Assembly (NCBI RefSeq): GCF_900105755.1
Contig: NZ_FNTQ01000001.1
Span: forward strand, 6,634,001 to 6,698,000
Length of the DNA: 64,000 nucleotides
Direction: 5' to 3'
From: Streptomyces sp. Ag109_O5-10
GTDB taxonomy: Bacteria; Actinomycetota; Actinomycetes; Streptomycetales; Streptomycetaceae
Shown here: positions 8,187 to 16,768 of the stretch, in pieces
Position numbering within the stretch: position 1 is the first letter of the stretch
How the letters are laid out: each line of letters opens with the position of its first letter
The notes under the pieces: generated by a model
What the model saw: only the letters and a program-made list of their open reading frames with translations
What the model was told of the DNA's origin: nothing
The model's database searches: none
Position numbers and translations under genes: made by a program

Positions 8187-9635
8187 ATGACATCCATGCT
8201 CGAAGCCGCGGACACCGCACACATATCCCGCCGCACCGCACCCCCCACCTGGCTGGTGGTGTCGCTGGCGTGCGCCGGGCAGTTCCTCGTCGTGCTCGAC
8301 GTGTCCGTGGTGAACGTGGCGCTGCCGTCGATGCGTACCGACCTGGGACTGAGCGCGTCGGGCCTGCAGTGGGTGGTCAACGCGTACGCCATCGCCTTCG
8401 CCGGGTTCATGCTGCTCGGCGGCCGGGCCGGCGACCTGTACGGCCGCAAGCGGATGTTCCTGGTCGGGCTCGGCCTGTTCACGCTGGCCTCGCTCGGCGG
8501 CGGGCTCGCCCAGGACGGCTGGCAGCTGCTGCTCGCCCGCGCCGTGCAGGGGCTGGGCGCCGCGGTCCTCGCCCCCTCGACGCTGACCCTGCTGACGGCC
8601 GCGGTGCCGGAGGGGCCGGGCCGGGCGCGGGCGATCGCCACCTGGACGGCGGTGGGTGCGGGAGGCGGCGCGGCCGGCGGACTGGTCGGCGGGGTGCTGG
8701 TGGACGTGCTGTCCTGGCGCTGGGTACTGCTGATCAACGTGCCGGTGGGCGCGCTGGTCCTCGCCGGGTCCGTGCTGTGGCTGACGGAGAGCAGGGCCGG
8801 CGACGGACGGCGCCTCGACCTGCCCGGCGCCCTGCTGGTGACGGCGGGCCTCGGGACCCTGGCGTACGGCATCTCGCAGACCGAGGCCGAGGGCTGGACG
8901 GCGTCCGCCACCCTGCTCCCGCTCGCCGCCGGGCTCGCCCTGCTCGGACTGTTCCTGGCCGTCGAGGCGCGTACGGCGGCCCCGCTGATGCCCCTCGGAC
9001 TGCTCGGCCGGCGGCCGGTGGCGTCGGCCAACGCGGCCATGCTGATCTCCGGTTCGGCGATGTTCTGCATGTGGTACTTCATGACGCTCTACGCCCAGAA
9101 CGTCCTCGGCTACACCCCGCTGGAGGCCGGTCTCGCCCTGGTGCCCAGCTCCGTCGCGGTGCTCGTCGGCTCCAAGACGGCGCCCCGGCTGATGCGGCGG
9201 GCGGGGACGCGGACGGTGGCGGTGTCCGGCACGCTGGTCGCGGCGACCGGGTTCGCCTGGCAGTCGACGATGGGCCCGCACGGCGCCTATGCGACGGCCA
9301 TCATGTTCCCCGGCATCCTGATGATGCTCGGCGCGGGCCTGGCCGCGACCCCGCTGGCCGCGCTGGCCACGTCCGGGGCGGCGCCGGCGGAGGCCGGACT
9401 GCTCTCCGGGCTCGTCAACACCTCGCGCACGATGGGCGGTTCGCTGGGGCTCGCCGTGATGTCGACGATCGCGGCGGCCCGGACGGGCGAGGACGGCGGG
9501 CCGGCCGCCCTCACGGACGGGTACGCGGCCGCCTTCCGCACCAGCACGGGGCTGCTGCTGGCCGGGGCGGTGCTGATGCTGCTGTGGCTGCCGCGGCGGA
9601 ACGTCACCGCGAAGCGGAACGTCTCCGCGAGCTAG
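8187..9635 (+). CDS. MFS exporter, DHA2 (14-TM) drug-efflux type
   Basis: A 482-residue exporter with about 14 membrane segments. Characteristic motifs are LDVSVVNVALPSM in the first segment (the DHA2 D1 motif), GRAGDLYGRKRMF (motif A) and VGAGGGAAGGLVGGVL (motif C-like antiporter signature). It most likely extrudes a drug-like or antibiotic compound using the proton gradient. A second in-frame ATG three codons downstream is an equally plausible start; neither has a strong ribosome site. It follows the thiolase by 63 bases on the same strand but is functionally unrelated by sequence. Confidence 0.92.
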   Translation: MTSMLEAADTAHISRRTAPPTWLVVSLACAGQFLVVLDVSVVNVALPSMRTDLGLSASGLQWVVNAYAIAFAGFMLLGGRAGDLYGRKRMFLVGLGLFTLASLGGGLAQDGWQLLLARAVQGLGAAVLAPSTLTLLTAAVPEGPGRARAIATWTAVGAGGGAAGGLVGGVLVDVLSWRWVLLINVPVGALVLAGSVLWLTESRAGDGRRLDLPGALLVTAGLGTLAYGISQTEAEGWTASATLLPLAAGLALLGLFLAVEARTAAPLMPLGLLGRRPVASANAAMLISGSAMFCMWYFMTLYAQNVLGYTPLEAGLALVPSSVAVLVGSKTAPRLMRRAGTRTVAVSGTLVAATGFAWQSTMGPHGAYATAIMFPGILMMLGAGLAATPLAALATSGAAPAEAGLLSGLVNTSRTMGGSLGLAVMSTIAAARTGEDGGPAALTDGYAAAFRTSTGLLLAGAVLMLLWLPRRNVTAKRNVSAS

Positions 9636-9683
9636 GCCGGAAACGTCCGGGACGGCAGGCAACGGGGCAGCCGCACCCGCGGC

Positions 9684-10337
9684 TCACAGCCACCCCTGCT
9701 GCCGGGCCTCGCGTACCGCCTCCGCGCGGTTGCGGGTGCCGGTCTTGCCGATCGCGGCGGAGAGGTAGTTGCGGACCGTCGACTCCGACAGATGGAGCTT
9801 CGCCGCGATGTCGGCGACGGTCGCGCCGTCCACCGACGCCTTCAGCACGTCGCACTCGCGGGCGGTGAGCGGGTTCGGCCCGGCGCTGAGCGCGGCGGTG
9901 GCGAGCGCCGGGTCGACCACGGTCTCCCCGGTGAGCACCCGCCGGATCGCCCGGGCCAGTTCCTCCACCGGCCCGTCCTTGACGAGGAACCCGGCTGCCC
10001 CGGCCTCCATCGCCCGGCGCAGATAGCCGGGCCGGCCGAAGGTGGTCAGGATCAGCACCCGGCAGTCCGGCGCCTGCTCACGCAGCTCCGCCGCCGCGTC
10101 CAGGCCGCTCATGCCCGGCAGTTCGATGTCGAGGAGGGCCACGTCCGGCCGGTGGGCCTGCGCGGCGTCCACGATCGCGTCGCCCGTCCCGACCTGGGCG
10201 ACGACCTCGATGTCCGGCTCCATCCCGAGCAGTAAGGCCAGAGCCCCGCGCATCATCCCCTGGTCCTCGGCGAGCAGCACCCTGATGGACTTCGCCGGCC
10301 GGTGGTCCCGGGGCATCTCGTTCGCAGGCTCGTACAC
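9684..10337 (-). CDS. LuxR-family (NarL-type) response regulator
   Basis: A 217-residue two-component response regulator. The receiver domain (about 16-130) has the acidic pair in LLAEDQG, the phospho-accepting Asp in ALLDIELPG (near residue 71) and the conserved Lys in FLVKDG. The C-terminal helix-turn-helix reads LTARECDVLKASV and then LHLSESTVRNYLSAAIGKTG. Its natural partner is probably the histidine kinase at 12128-13399 on the same strand, but a secreted arabinofuranosidase gene lies between them. The GTG start may be leaderless (TACGCT upstream); an ATG seven codons in is an alternative. Confidence 0.92.
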   Translation of the reverse strand: MYEPANEMPRDHRPAKSIRVLLAEDQGMMRGALALLLGMEPDIEVVAQVGTGDAIVDAAQAHRPDVALLDIELPGMSGLDAAAELREQAPDCRVLILTTFGRPGYLRRAMEAGAAGFLVKDGPVEELARAIRRVLTGETVVDPALATAALSAGPNPLTARECDVLKASVDGATVADIAAKLHLSESTVRNYLSAAIGKTGTRNRAEAVREARQQGWL

Positions 10338-10461
10338 AGCCCAAGCGTAGCCTCGCGCCCGGCAATTAAAGAACAGTCATTTTTCCGCGCCGCAGGGCTT
10401 GACGCCGATTGACCGTGCTCAAACAATCGCCTCTGCAATTCCCTGAATGGCCGGCGAATGG

Positions 10462-10520
10462 TCGGTATTTCGACAACTGAATAAGTTCGGTATTTCGATC
10501 GAACGGCGTTCGGTATACCG
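10462..10520 (+). promoter_or_regulatory. Triple iterated operator-like sites upstream of abfB
   Basis: TCGGTATTTCGA occurs at 10462 and 10487, and the related TTCGGTATACCG at 10509. Spacing is about 22-25 bases (two helical turns), which suggests cooperative binding on one DNA face. The sites lie between the divergent response regulator and arabinofuranosidase genes, in an A/T-richer island, and could serve either. Confidence 0.45.
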
Positions 10521-10569
10521 GACGCCGCGAACCCGCACCGCCCTACGAGGAACCAGGAAGAGGTGCACC

Positions 10570-12150
10570 GTGTTCTCAGTGCCTGTGCGAGCCCTGCGCT
10601 CCCGCCCGCCGCGCGTCCGGAGAGCCGTGCTGTCCGTGCTCGCCGCGTTCGTGACCGTCGCCGCGCTCGTCGTCGGGGCCGGCGCCCCCGAGGCGTCAGC
10701 CGCCAGTTCGCTGCCGTGTGACGTCTACGCCGCCGCCGGCACCCCGTGCGTCGCCGCACACAGCGTGGTCCGGGCGCTGTACTCGTCGTACGGCGGCTCC
10801 CTCTATCAGGTGCGGCGCGCCTCGGACGGCGCCACGGCCGACGTAGGGCTGCTGGCCACCGGCGGCTACGCCGACGCGGCCGCGCAGAACACCTTCTGCG
10901 CCGGTACGACCTGCATCATCACCAAGATCTACGACCAGTCCGGCAGGCACAACGACCTCACCGTCGAGGGCGCCGGCGGGGCCGGCGCGGCCGATGTCGG
11001 GGCGCCCGCGGACGCGCTGCCGGTGACCGTGGGCGGGCACCAGGTGTACGGCCTGGAGATCTCGGCCGGCATGGGCTACCGGGACAACTCCACCTCGGGA
11101 GTCGCCACCAACGGTGCCGCCGAGGGGATGTACATGGTCACCTCCGGCACCCATGTCAACGGCAGCTGCTGCTTCGACTACGGCAACGCCGAGACCAACA
11201 ACAAGGACACCGGCAACGGCCACATGGACGCCATCAACTTCGGCACCGAGTGCTGGTTCTCGCCCTGCTACGGCTCCGGCCCCTGGGTCCAGGCGGACCT
11301 GGAGAACGGGCTGTTCCAGTCCAACCTCGGCTACAGCACCAACTCGTCCAACACGGGCACCGGCGCGATACCGTTCGTCACCGCGTTGCTGAAGAACAAC
11401 GGGCAGAACCATTTCGCACTGAAATGGGGAAACGCGCAATCGGGCGGTCTCACCACCACCTATTCCGGCGGTGAGCCCAGCACCAGCAGCGGTTACTCGC
11501 CGATGCACCAGGAGGGCGCGATCGTCCTCGGCACCGGCGGCGACAACAGCAACGGCTCCATCGGCTCGTTCTTCGAGGGCGTGATGACCTCCGGCATCCC
11601 GGCCGACGCCGCCGACGACGCCGTCCAGTCCAACATCGTCTCCGTCGGCTACGGCGGCGCGACCGGCTCCACCGGCACGCTCGGCTCCGCCTCGGAGATA
11701 TCCCTGAAGGCCACCACCTCCTGCTGCACCACCGACTACGTCCGCCACCAGAACGACGCCGGCGTGCTGTCGGCCATCACCTCCAGCAGCTCCGCCCTGG
11801 ACAAGAACGACGCCACCTGGATCGTCCGCCCCGGCCTCGCCGACGGCTCCTGCGTCTCCTTCGAGTCCCGGAACTACCCCGGCGACTACCTGCGCCACTA
11901 CAACTACAAGATCTACCGGCAGCCCATGGACGGCACCACGACGTTTCGGCGGGACGCGACCTTCTGTCCCACGACCGGGAAGAGCGGCACGGGCACGTCC
12001 TTCGCCTCGTACAACTATCCGACGAAATACCTGCGCCACTACGACTACAACCTCTACATAGCGAGCGACGGCGGCTCCAACGCCTGGGACGGCGCCACGT
12101 CCTGGACCGACGACGTCAGCTGGGCCGTCAGCTCGCCCTGGGCGCCGTAG
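10570..12150 (+). CDS. abfB: Secreted alpha-L-arabinofuranosidase B (GH54 + CBM42)
   Basis: A 526-residue secreted enzyme that releases arabinose from arabinan and arabinoxylan. A signal peptide ends near GAPEASA-A (about residue 45). The GH54 catalytic domain (about 48-360) has the family blocks CCFDYGNAETNN, WVQADLENGLF (probable nucleophile Glu) and GTGGDNSNGSIGSFFEGVMTSG (probable acid/base Asp). A C-terminal AbfB/CBM42 arabinose-binding module (about 385-525) follows, with FESRNYPGDYLRHYNYKIY and a second YLRHYDYNLYI repeat. The GTG start has AGGAAGAGG 7 bases upstream. It overlaps the convergent kinase gene by 23 bases. Iterated sites upstream may be bound by a sugar-responsive regulator. 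Confidence 0.92.
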   Translation: MFSVPVRALRSRPPRVRRAVLSVLAAFVTVAALVVGAGAPEASAASSLPCDVYAAAGTPCVAAHSVVRALYSSYGGSLYQVRRASDGATADVGLLATGGYADAAAQNTFCAGTTCIITKIYDQSGRHNDLTVEGAGGAGAADVGAPADALPVTVGGHQVYGLEISAGMGYRDNSTSGVATNGAAEGMYMVTSGTHVNGSCCFDYGNAETNNKDTGNGHMDAINFGTECWFSPCYGSGPWVQADLENGLFQSNLGYSTNSSNTGTGAIPFVTALLKNNGQNHFALKWGNAQSGGLTTTYSGGEPSTSSGYSPMHQEGAIVLGTGGDNSNGSIGSFFEGVMTSGIPADAADDAVQSNIVSVGYGGATGSTGTLGSASEISLKATTSCCTTDYVRHQNDAGVLSAITSSSSALDKNDATWIVRPGLADGSCVSFESRNYPGDYLRHYNYKIYRQPMDGTTTFRRDATFCPTTGKSGTGTSFASYNYPTKYLRHYDYNLYIASDGGSNAWDGATSWTDDVSWAVSSPWAP

Positions 12151-13399
12151 CGGCCGCCGGGGCCGGCAGTTCCAGCGCCTCGGTGGGAAGTTCCGCGGTG
12201 ACCGTGAAGCCGCCGCGCGGCGCCGGGCCGGCCGTGAGTGAGCCCCCCGCCGCCGCGAGGCGCTCGGTCAGTCCCTGCAGGCCGGTGCCGCCGATGCCCT
12301 CCCGGCAGGGCTCGGCGGCCACCGTGCCCGAGCCGTTGTCGGCGACCGTCAGCCGGGCCCGCCCGGCGGCGCTGTCGACGGCGATCTCGCAGCGCGTGGC
12401 GTCGCTGTGCCGGACCACGTTGGTGACCGCCTCGCGCACCACCCAGCCGAGCAGCGTCTCGGTCTGCGGGACGAGCGGCGCCCCCGACTGCCGGACCACC
12501 GGCTCGACGCCGGCCGCCGTCAGGGCCGACCGGGCCCGGACGAGATCGGCGGCCAGGCTGCCCTCCCGGTAGCCGGTCACCGCCTCGCGGATCTCGGTCA
12601 GCGCCTGCCGGCCGACCGACTCGATGTCGGAGATCTGTGTCAGCGCCGCGTCCAGGTCCCGGGGCGCGACCCGCCGGGCCGCCTCCGACTTCACGACGAT
12701 CACGGAGAGGGTGTGGCCGAGCAGGTCGTGCAGATCCCGCGAGAAGCGCAGCCGCTCCTTCTCCACCGCCCGCCTGGCCAGCTCCTCGCGGGCCGCGCGC
12801 AGCTCCCGCACGGCCTCGCTGAGGGAGAGGATCGCGGCGGTGATCATCGTCGACAGGAAGGTGCCGTAGGCGATGGTGATGGCGTCGGAGCCGTCCCGGT
12901 ACCAGGAGACCGCGCCCGCGAAGCAGGCCAGCAGGATGCCGGTACGGCCCAGCCAGGGCCCGCGCAGCGCCGCGCCCGTGGCCAGTCCGAGCAGCGGGAA
13001 GAACATCAGCCAGCTGCCGCCGTAACCGAGGGCCAGCCCGGTGGTCAGCAGGCCCATCAGCAGCAGGGCGACCCGGGTGGAGGTAGCCTCCCGGGCCTCT
13101 TTGTGGAAGGAGCGGAAGGCCACGTAGATGTAGAGGGAGTTGAACGCGAGCAGGCCGATCGCGCCGATCCACGGGTCGGCCGTCTTGCCCTGGAGCAGGT
13201 TGGAGAGCGAGCCCAGCCCCATCAGCAGCCACGGGAGCAGGGCGAACCCGGAGGGCGGAGGCCCCGCGTGGTCGGGTACCTCACCGTTCTTCCGGGCGGC
13301 CTTCTGCTGCTCCCTGAAGCGGGCCGTCTCCTCACGCCACTGGGCGCGCGCCGTCCGGAGGTCGTCCGCCTGACACTTCACCTGCTGCCACCACGCCAT
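12128..13399 (-). CDS. Membrane sensor histidine kinase (HisKA_3, NarL/LiaS type)
   Basis: A 423-residue kinase with a soluble N-terminal ~50 residues, about six membrane segments (~53-200) and no large extracellular domain. The HisKA_3 phospho-acceptor is in RFSRDLHDLLGHTLS, and the ATPase domain has the N box VREAVTNVVRHS, G1 VADNGSG and G2 GGTGLQGLTERL. It should phosphorylate a NarL-type regulator, most plausibly the one at 9684-10337. The start has GGGGGAAGAG upstream. Its end overlaps abfB by 23 bases. The signal sensed is unknown. Confidence 0.93.
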   Translation of the reverse strand: MAWWQQVKCQADDLRTARAQWREETARFREQQKAARKNGEVPDHAGPPPSGFALLPWLLMGLGSLSNLLQGKTADPWIGAIGLLAFNSLYIYVAFRSFHKEAREATSTRVALLLMGLLTTGLALGYGGSWLMFFPLLGLATGAALRGPWLGRTGILLACFAGAVSWYRDGSDAITIAYGTFLSTMITAAILSLSEAVRELRAAREELARRAVEKERLRFSRDLHDLLGHTLSVIVVKSEAARRVAPRDLDAALTQISDIESVGRQALTEIREAVTGYREGSLAADLVRARSALTAAGVEPVVRQSGAPLVPQTETLLGWVVREAVTNVVRHSDATRCEIAVDSAAGRARLTVADNGSGTVAAEPCREGIGGTGLQGLTERLAAAGGSLTAGPAPRGGFTVTAELPTEALELPAPAAATAPRAS

Positions 13400-13563
13400 G
13401 TCACTCTTCCCCCGATCGGTGTGGATCCGTAACCATTCGTTATGTTCTGTTCCGTCCGGCCGTACTGTCCGGTGCTACGACCCTACGGAAGGCGGCGCCG
13501 GTTCGGCAGAGGCGGATGTACGGCCGCGGGCAGGACAAATGTCATGGTCCGGCGCCGCTGTAT

Positions 13564-13578
13564 CTGACGTGACGTCAG
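13564..13578 (+). promoter_or_regulatory. CTGAC-N5-GTCAG palindrome upstream of the MaoC operon
   Basis: CTGACGTGACGTCAG is a perfect inverted repeat, nearly identical to the one before the LLM gene at 398. It lies about 61 bases centre-to-centre upstream of the KstR-like box at 13626. Probably an operator for a shared regulator. Confidence 0.55.
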
Positions 13579-13625
13579 GAGCCTTCACAAGTGCGGAGGG
13601 CTGGGCTATACAAGGTGCGCTGGAA

Positions 13626-13639
13626 TGGAACGCGTTCTA
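13626..13639 (+). promoter_or_regulatory. KstR-like operator upstream of the MaoC operon
   Basis: TGGAACGCGTTCTA is a perfect palindrome at its core and fits TnnAACnnGTTnnA, the KstR box. It differs by one base from the box at 6898 before the thiolase gene. It lies 80 bases before the first ATG, over the probable promoter (TAGATC). Confidence 0.65.
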
Positions 13640-13719
13640 GATCTGCACCCGTGGACGACCTCGGTGCGGCCGACGGTGCGGACGGCCGTGCCGGGGTCTT
13701 GAGACACCTCAGGAGCCGT

Positions 13720-14577
13720 ATGCCCATCGACGCCGCCAAGGCCCTCGCCGCCGAACCCAGGTCCGGGGAGATCCGCTGGGAGCGCCGGGACGTCCAGCTC
13801 TACCACCTCGGCATCGGCGCGGGCCGCCCCGCCACCGATCCCGACGAACTGCGCTACACCCTGGAGACCCGGCTGCACGTCCTGCCCAGCTTCGCCACCG
13901 TCGCGGGCGCCGGCTCACCCGGGGTGATCGGCGGACTGTCCATGCCCGGCATCGACGTCGACCTCGCCAAGGTGCTGCACGGCGGCCAGTCCCTCACCCT
14001 GTACCGCCCGATCCCGGCCGCGGGCACCGCCACCGCCACGAGCCGCATCGCCGCGGTGTACGACAAGGGCAAGGCGGCCGTCCTGGTGATGCGCACCGAC
14101 GTCGCGGACGCCGACGGCCCGCTGTGGACCAACGACGCCCAGATCTTCGTACGGGGGGAGGGCGGCTGGGGCGGCGACCGCGGACCCTCGACCCGGCTCG
14201 ACCCACCGGCCGGCGAGCCGGACCGGACCGTCGAGCGCCCGGTCCGCGAGGACCAGGCCCTGCTCTACCGCCTCTCCGGCGACTACAACCCGCTGCACGC
14301 CGACCCCGAGTTCGCCAAGCTCGCCGGCTTCGACCGGCCCATCCTGCACGGGCTGTGCACCTACGGCATGACGCTCAAGGCGGTCGTGGACACACTGCTC
14401 GGCGGGGACGTGAGCCGGGTGCGGTCGTACACGACGCGGTTCGCCGGAGTGGTGTACCCGGGGGAGACCCTGCGCATCCGCATGTGGCGGGGCGACGGGC
14501 GGGTGCGGGTCGCCGTGAGTGCCGCAGAGCGCGAGGACGCGCCCGTCCTCGCCGACACGATCGTCGAACACCTTTGA
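13720..14577 (+). CDS. MaoC-type double-hotdog enoyl-CoA hydratase
   Basis: A 285-residue R-specific 2-enoyl-CoA hydratase with an N-terminal hotdog domain and a C-terminal MaoC domain. The catalytic hydratase motif is YRLSGDYNPLHADPEFA (Asp and His, about residues 184-196), followed by RPILHGLCTYG. Such two-domain enzymes hydrate enoyl-CoA intermediates in side-chain beta-oxidation and in peroxisome-like multifunctional systems. ATG follows AGGAG. It is the first gene of an operon with an alcohol dehydrogenase and an SDR, under a KstR-like box. Confidence 0.92.
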   Translation: MPIDAAKALAAEPRSGEIRWERRDVQLYHLGIGAGRPATDPDELRYTLETRLHVLPSFATVAGAGSPGVIGGLSMPGIDVDLAKVLHGGQSLTLYRPIPAAGTATATSRIAAVYDKGKAAVLVMRTDVADADGPLWTNDAQIFVRGEGGWGGDRGPSTRLDPPAGEPDRTVERPVREDQALLYRLSGDYNPLHADPEFAKLAGFDRPILHGLCTYGMTLKAVVDTLLGGDVSRVRSYTTRFAGVVYPGETLRIRMWRGDGRVRVAVSAAEREDAPVLADTIVEHL

Positions 14578-14606
14578 TCCAGTGAGCAGTTGAGGGGAGC
14601 CGCAGC

Positions 14607-15683
14607 ATGCGCGCAGCCGTACTGCACGAGATCGGCCAGGAGAAGCTGGACGTCCTCGACGACGTCGAGACGGTGGGATTCGGGCCCGGCAGGGTCCGCA
14701 TCCGGGTGCGCGCCACGGGGCTGTGCCACTCGGACCTGTCGGCGATGAGCGGGGTGCTGCCGCAGCCGGGACCGTTCGTGCCGGGCCACGAGGGCGCGGG
14801 CGAGGTCCTGGAGGTGGGGGAGGGCGTCACCCGGGTGAAGCCCGGCGACCGGGTGGTCGTCTGCTGGCTCCCGGCCTGCGGCGCCTGTCCCGCCTGCAGG
14901 CGCGGCCAGACCGAGCTCTGCCTGGCCGGGTTCATGAACGCAGGCACCCCCAACTTCCGTCGCCCCGGCCAGGACGTCTTCGGCTTCGCGGGCACCGGCA
15001 CCTTCACCGAGGAGGTCGTGGTCGACGCCGGGTGCGCGGTGCCGATCCCGGACGATGTGCCCTTCGACATCGCCGCGCTGATCGGCTGCGGGGTCACCAC
15101 CGGGCTCGGCGCGGCCCTCAACACGGCCGATCTGGAGGCCGGTTCGTCGGTCGCCGTCATCGGCTGCGGAGGCGTCGGGATCTCGGCGATCCAGGGGGCG
15201 CGGCTCAGGGGCGCGGCCGAGATCGTCGCCGTCGACCCGGTCGAGTCGCGGCGCGAGTCGGCGCTCAGGTTCGGGGCGACACGGGCGGTCTCGCCGGACG
15301 AGCTGCCCGGCGCCAAGCAGGAGGTCACCGCCGGCGAGGGCTTCGACTACGTCTTCGAGGTCGTCGGCAAGTCCGCCACCGCCCGGACCGCGTACGAGAA
15401 CACCCGGCGCGGCGGCACCCTCGTGGTCGTCGGCGCGGGCGCCATGGACGACTTCCTCCAGCTCAACATGTTCGAGCTGTTCTTCGACGAGAAGCGGATC
15501 CTGCCGTCCATGTACGGCGGCGGGGACGTGGTCCGCTCCTACGAGCGGACGATCGCCCTGTGGCGGGCGGGCCGGATCGACCTGGAGGGCCTGATCACCC
15601 ACCGGGTGCCGCTGGCCGGGATCAACGAGGCCCTGGACCAGATGCGCACGGGCACCGCCCTGCGCACCTGCATAGAGATCTGA
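14607..15683 (+). CDS. Zinc-dependent alcohol dehydrogenase (MDR family)
   Basis: A 358-residue medium-chain dehydrogenase. Catalytic zinc ligands are C40 in TGLCHSD and the His of GHEGAGEV; the structural-zinc lobe is CGACPACRRGQTELC. The NAD-binding Rossmann motif is GCGGVGISAIQGA (about residues 183-195), and the following VDPVESRR suggests NAD rather than NADP. It lies 29 bases after the hydratase gene and 11 before the SDR, so the three form one operon. Class III-like organisation is seen, but the substrate is probably an alcohol or aldehyde arising in lipid catabolism. Confidence 0.92.
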   Translation: MRAAVLHEIGQEKLDVLDDVETVGFGPGRVRIRVRATGLCHSDLSAMSGVLPQPGPFVPGHEGAGEVLEVGEGVTRVKPGDRVVVCWLPACGACPACRRGQTELCLAGFMNAGTPNFRRPGQDVFGFAGTGTFTEEVVVDAGCAVPIPDDVPFDIAALIGCGVTTGLGAALNTADLEAGSSVAVIGCGGVGISAIQGARLRGAAEIVAVDPVESRRESALRFGATRAVSPDELPGAKQEVTAGEGFDYVFEVVGKSATARTAYENTRRGGTLVVVGAGAMDDFLQLNMFELFFDEKRILPSMYGGGDVVRSYERTIALWRAGRIDLEGLITHRVPLAGINEALDQMRTGTALRTCIEI

Positions 15684-15694
15684 GGGGCCGCCGT

Positions 15695-16639
15695 ATGCGG
15701 GAGAGGCCGCTGGAGGGGCTGGCCGCCGTCGTCACGGGGGCCGGCCGGGGCCTGGGCCGGGCCGAGGCGCTGGAGCTGGCCCGGCTCGGCGCGGCCGTCG
15801 TCGTCAACGACTTCGGCCGGCCGGGCCGGGACGGCTCGGGGGAGGCCTCCGCGGCCCCCGCCGAACAGGTCGCGGAGGAGATCCGCGCGACAGGCGGCCA
15901 GGCCGTCGCCCACACGGGAGACATTGCCGACTTCTCGCAGGCGCGAGACCTTCTCATGCTTGCGACAACCCATTACGGAAAGCTGGACATCCTCGTCAAC
16001 AACGCCGGGATCCTGCGCGACCGCATGGTCTTCTCCATGACCGAGGACGAGTGGGACTCGGTGATCAGGGTCCACCTCAAGGGCCACTTCAACACCACCC
16101 ACTTCGCGGCCGCGCACTGGCGGGACCGTTCCAAGGCGGCGGGCGGCGAGAAGGTCTACGGCCGGATCGTGAACACGTCCTCCGAGGCCTTCCTCGCCGG
16201 TTCCGCGGGCCAGCCCAACTACGCGGCCGCGAAGGGCGGCATCGTCGGCCTGACCACCTCGACGGCCCTCGCCCTCGCCAAGTACGGCGTCACCGCCAAC
16301 GTGATCTGCCCGCGCGCCCGCACCCGGATGACCGAGGACGTGTTCGCCGGCTTCGAACAGCCCGCCGAGGGCCTCGACCCCCTCGCCCCCGAGCACGTCG
16401 CCCCGCTCGTCGGCTACCTGGCCTCGCCGGCCGCCGAACGGATCAACGGGCAGCTGCTCGTGGTCCACGGCGGCATGGTCGCCGTCGTGGAACGCCCGCG
16501 CGTGCGGGCCAAGTTCGACAGCAAGCAGGACACCTTCGACTACGCGGAACTCGACGCCGCGCTCACACCGCACTACGCGGAGCGGCCGGCGGGGGAGACG
16601 TTCGCCGCGGCGGAGGTGCTGGGGCTGAAGCGCGGGTGA
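15695..16639 (+). CDS. SDR, 3-hydroxyacyl-CoA dehydrogenase-like
   Basis: A 314-residue short-chain dehydrogenase. The cofactor loop is VVTGAGRGLGRAEA, the acidic VNDFG suggests NAD specificity, NNAG follows, and the catalytic Ser-Tyr-Lys set is in NTSSEAFLAGSAGQPNYAAAKGG. The length and the insertion near DGSGEASAAPAEQV resemble the SDR part of peroxisomal multifunctional enzyme 2 and of actinobacterial 17-beta-HSD4-like proteins. These act with a MaoC hydratase, exactly the neighbour here. Inferred role: the hydroxyacyl-CoA oxidation step after MaoC hydration. A hairpin lies 34 bases downstream. Confidence 0.9.
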   Translation: MRERPLEGLAAVVTGAGRGLGRAEALELARLGAAVVVNDFGRPGRDGSGEASAAPAEQVAEEIRATGGQAVAHTGDIADFSQARDLLMLATTHYGKLDILVNNAGILRDRMVFSMTEDEWDSVIRVHLKGHFNTTHFAAAHWRDRSKAAGGEKVYGRIVNTSSEAFLAGSAGQPNYAAAKGGIVGLTTSTALALAKYGVTANVICPRARTRMTEDVFAGFEQPAEGLDPLAPEHVAPLVGYLASPAAERINGQLLVVHGGMVAVVERPRVRAKFDSKQDTFDYAELDAALTPHYAERPAGETFAAAEVLGLKRG

Positions 16640-16672
16640 CCACCGGCAGGCCGCGGCGCCGTGGGCGGCGCC

Positions 16673-16700
16673 GTGGTCTCGTGGTGCGCGCCACGACCAC
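16673..16700 (+). terminator. Hairpin after the MaoC-ADH-SDR operon
   Basis: TCGTGG and CCACGA pair around TGCGCG, extended by an outer GTGG/CCAC pair. It lies 34 bases beyond the operon's last stop codon and ahead of the next gene's promoter. Confidence 0.5.
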
Positions 16701-16703
16701 CTG

Positions 16704-16734
16704 CTCGTATCGTGAAAAGACCTCGTATCGGGAA
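16704..16734 (+). promoter_or_regulatory. Direct repeat in the phosphatase promoter region
   Basis: CTCGTATCGTGAA and CTCGTATCGGGAA lie 18 bases apart, 35-65 bases before the SpoIIE phosphatase start. They may be iterated regulator sites or part of the promoter; the regulator is unknown. Confidence 0.35.
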
Positions 16735-16768
16735 CAGACGGCGAGCAGCGGGGTGAGCAAGGAAGATC

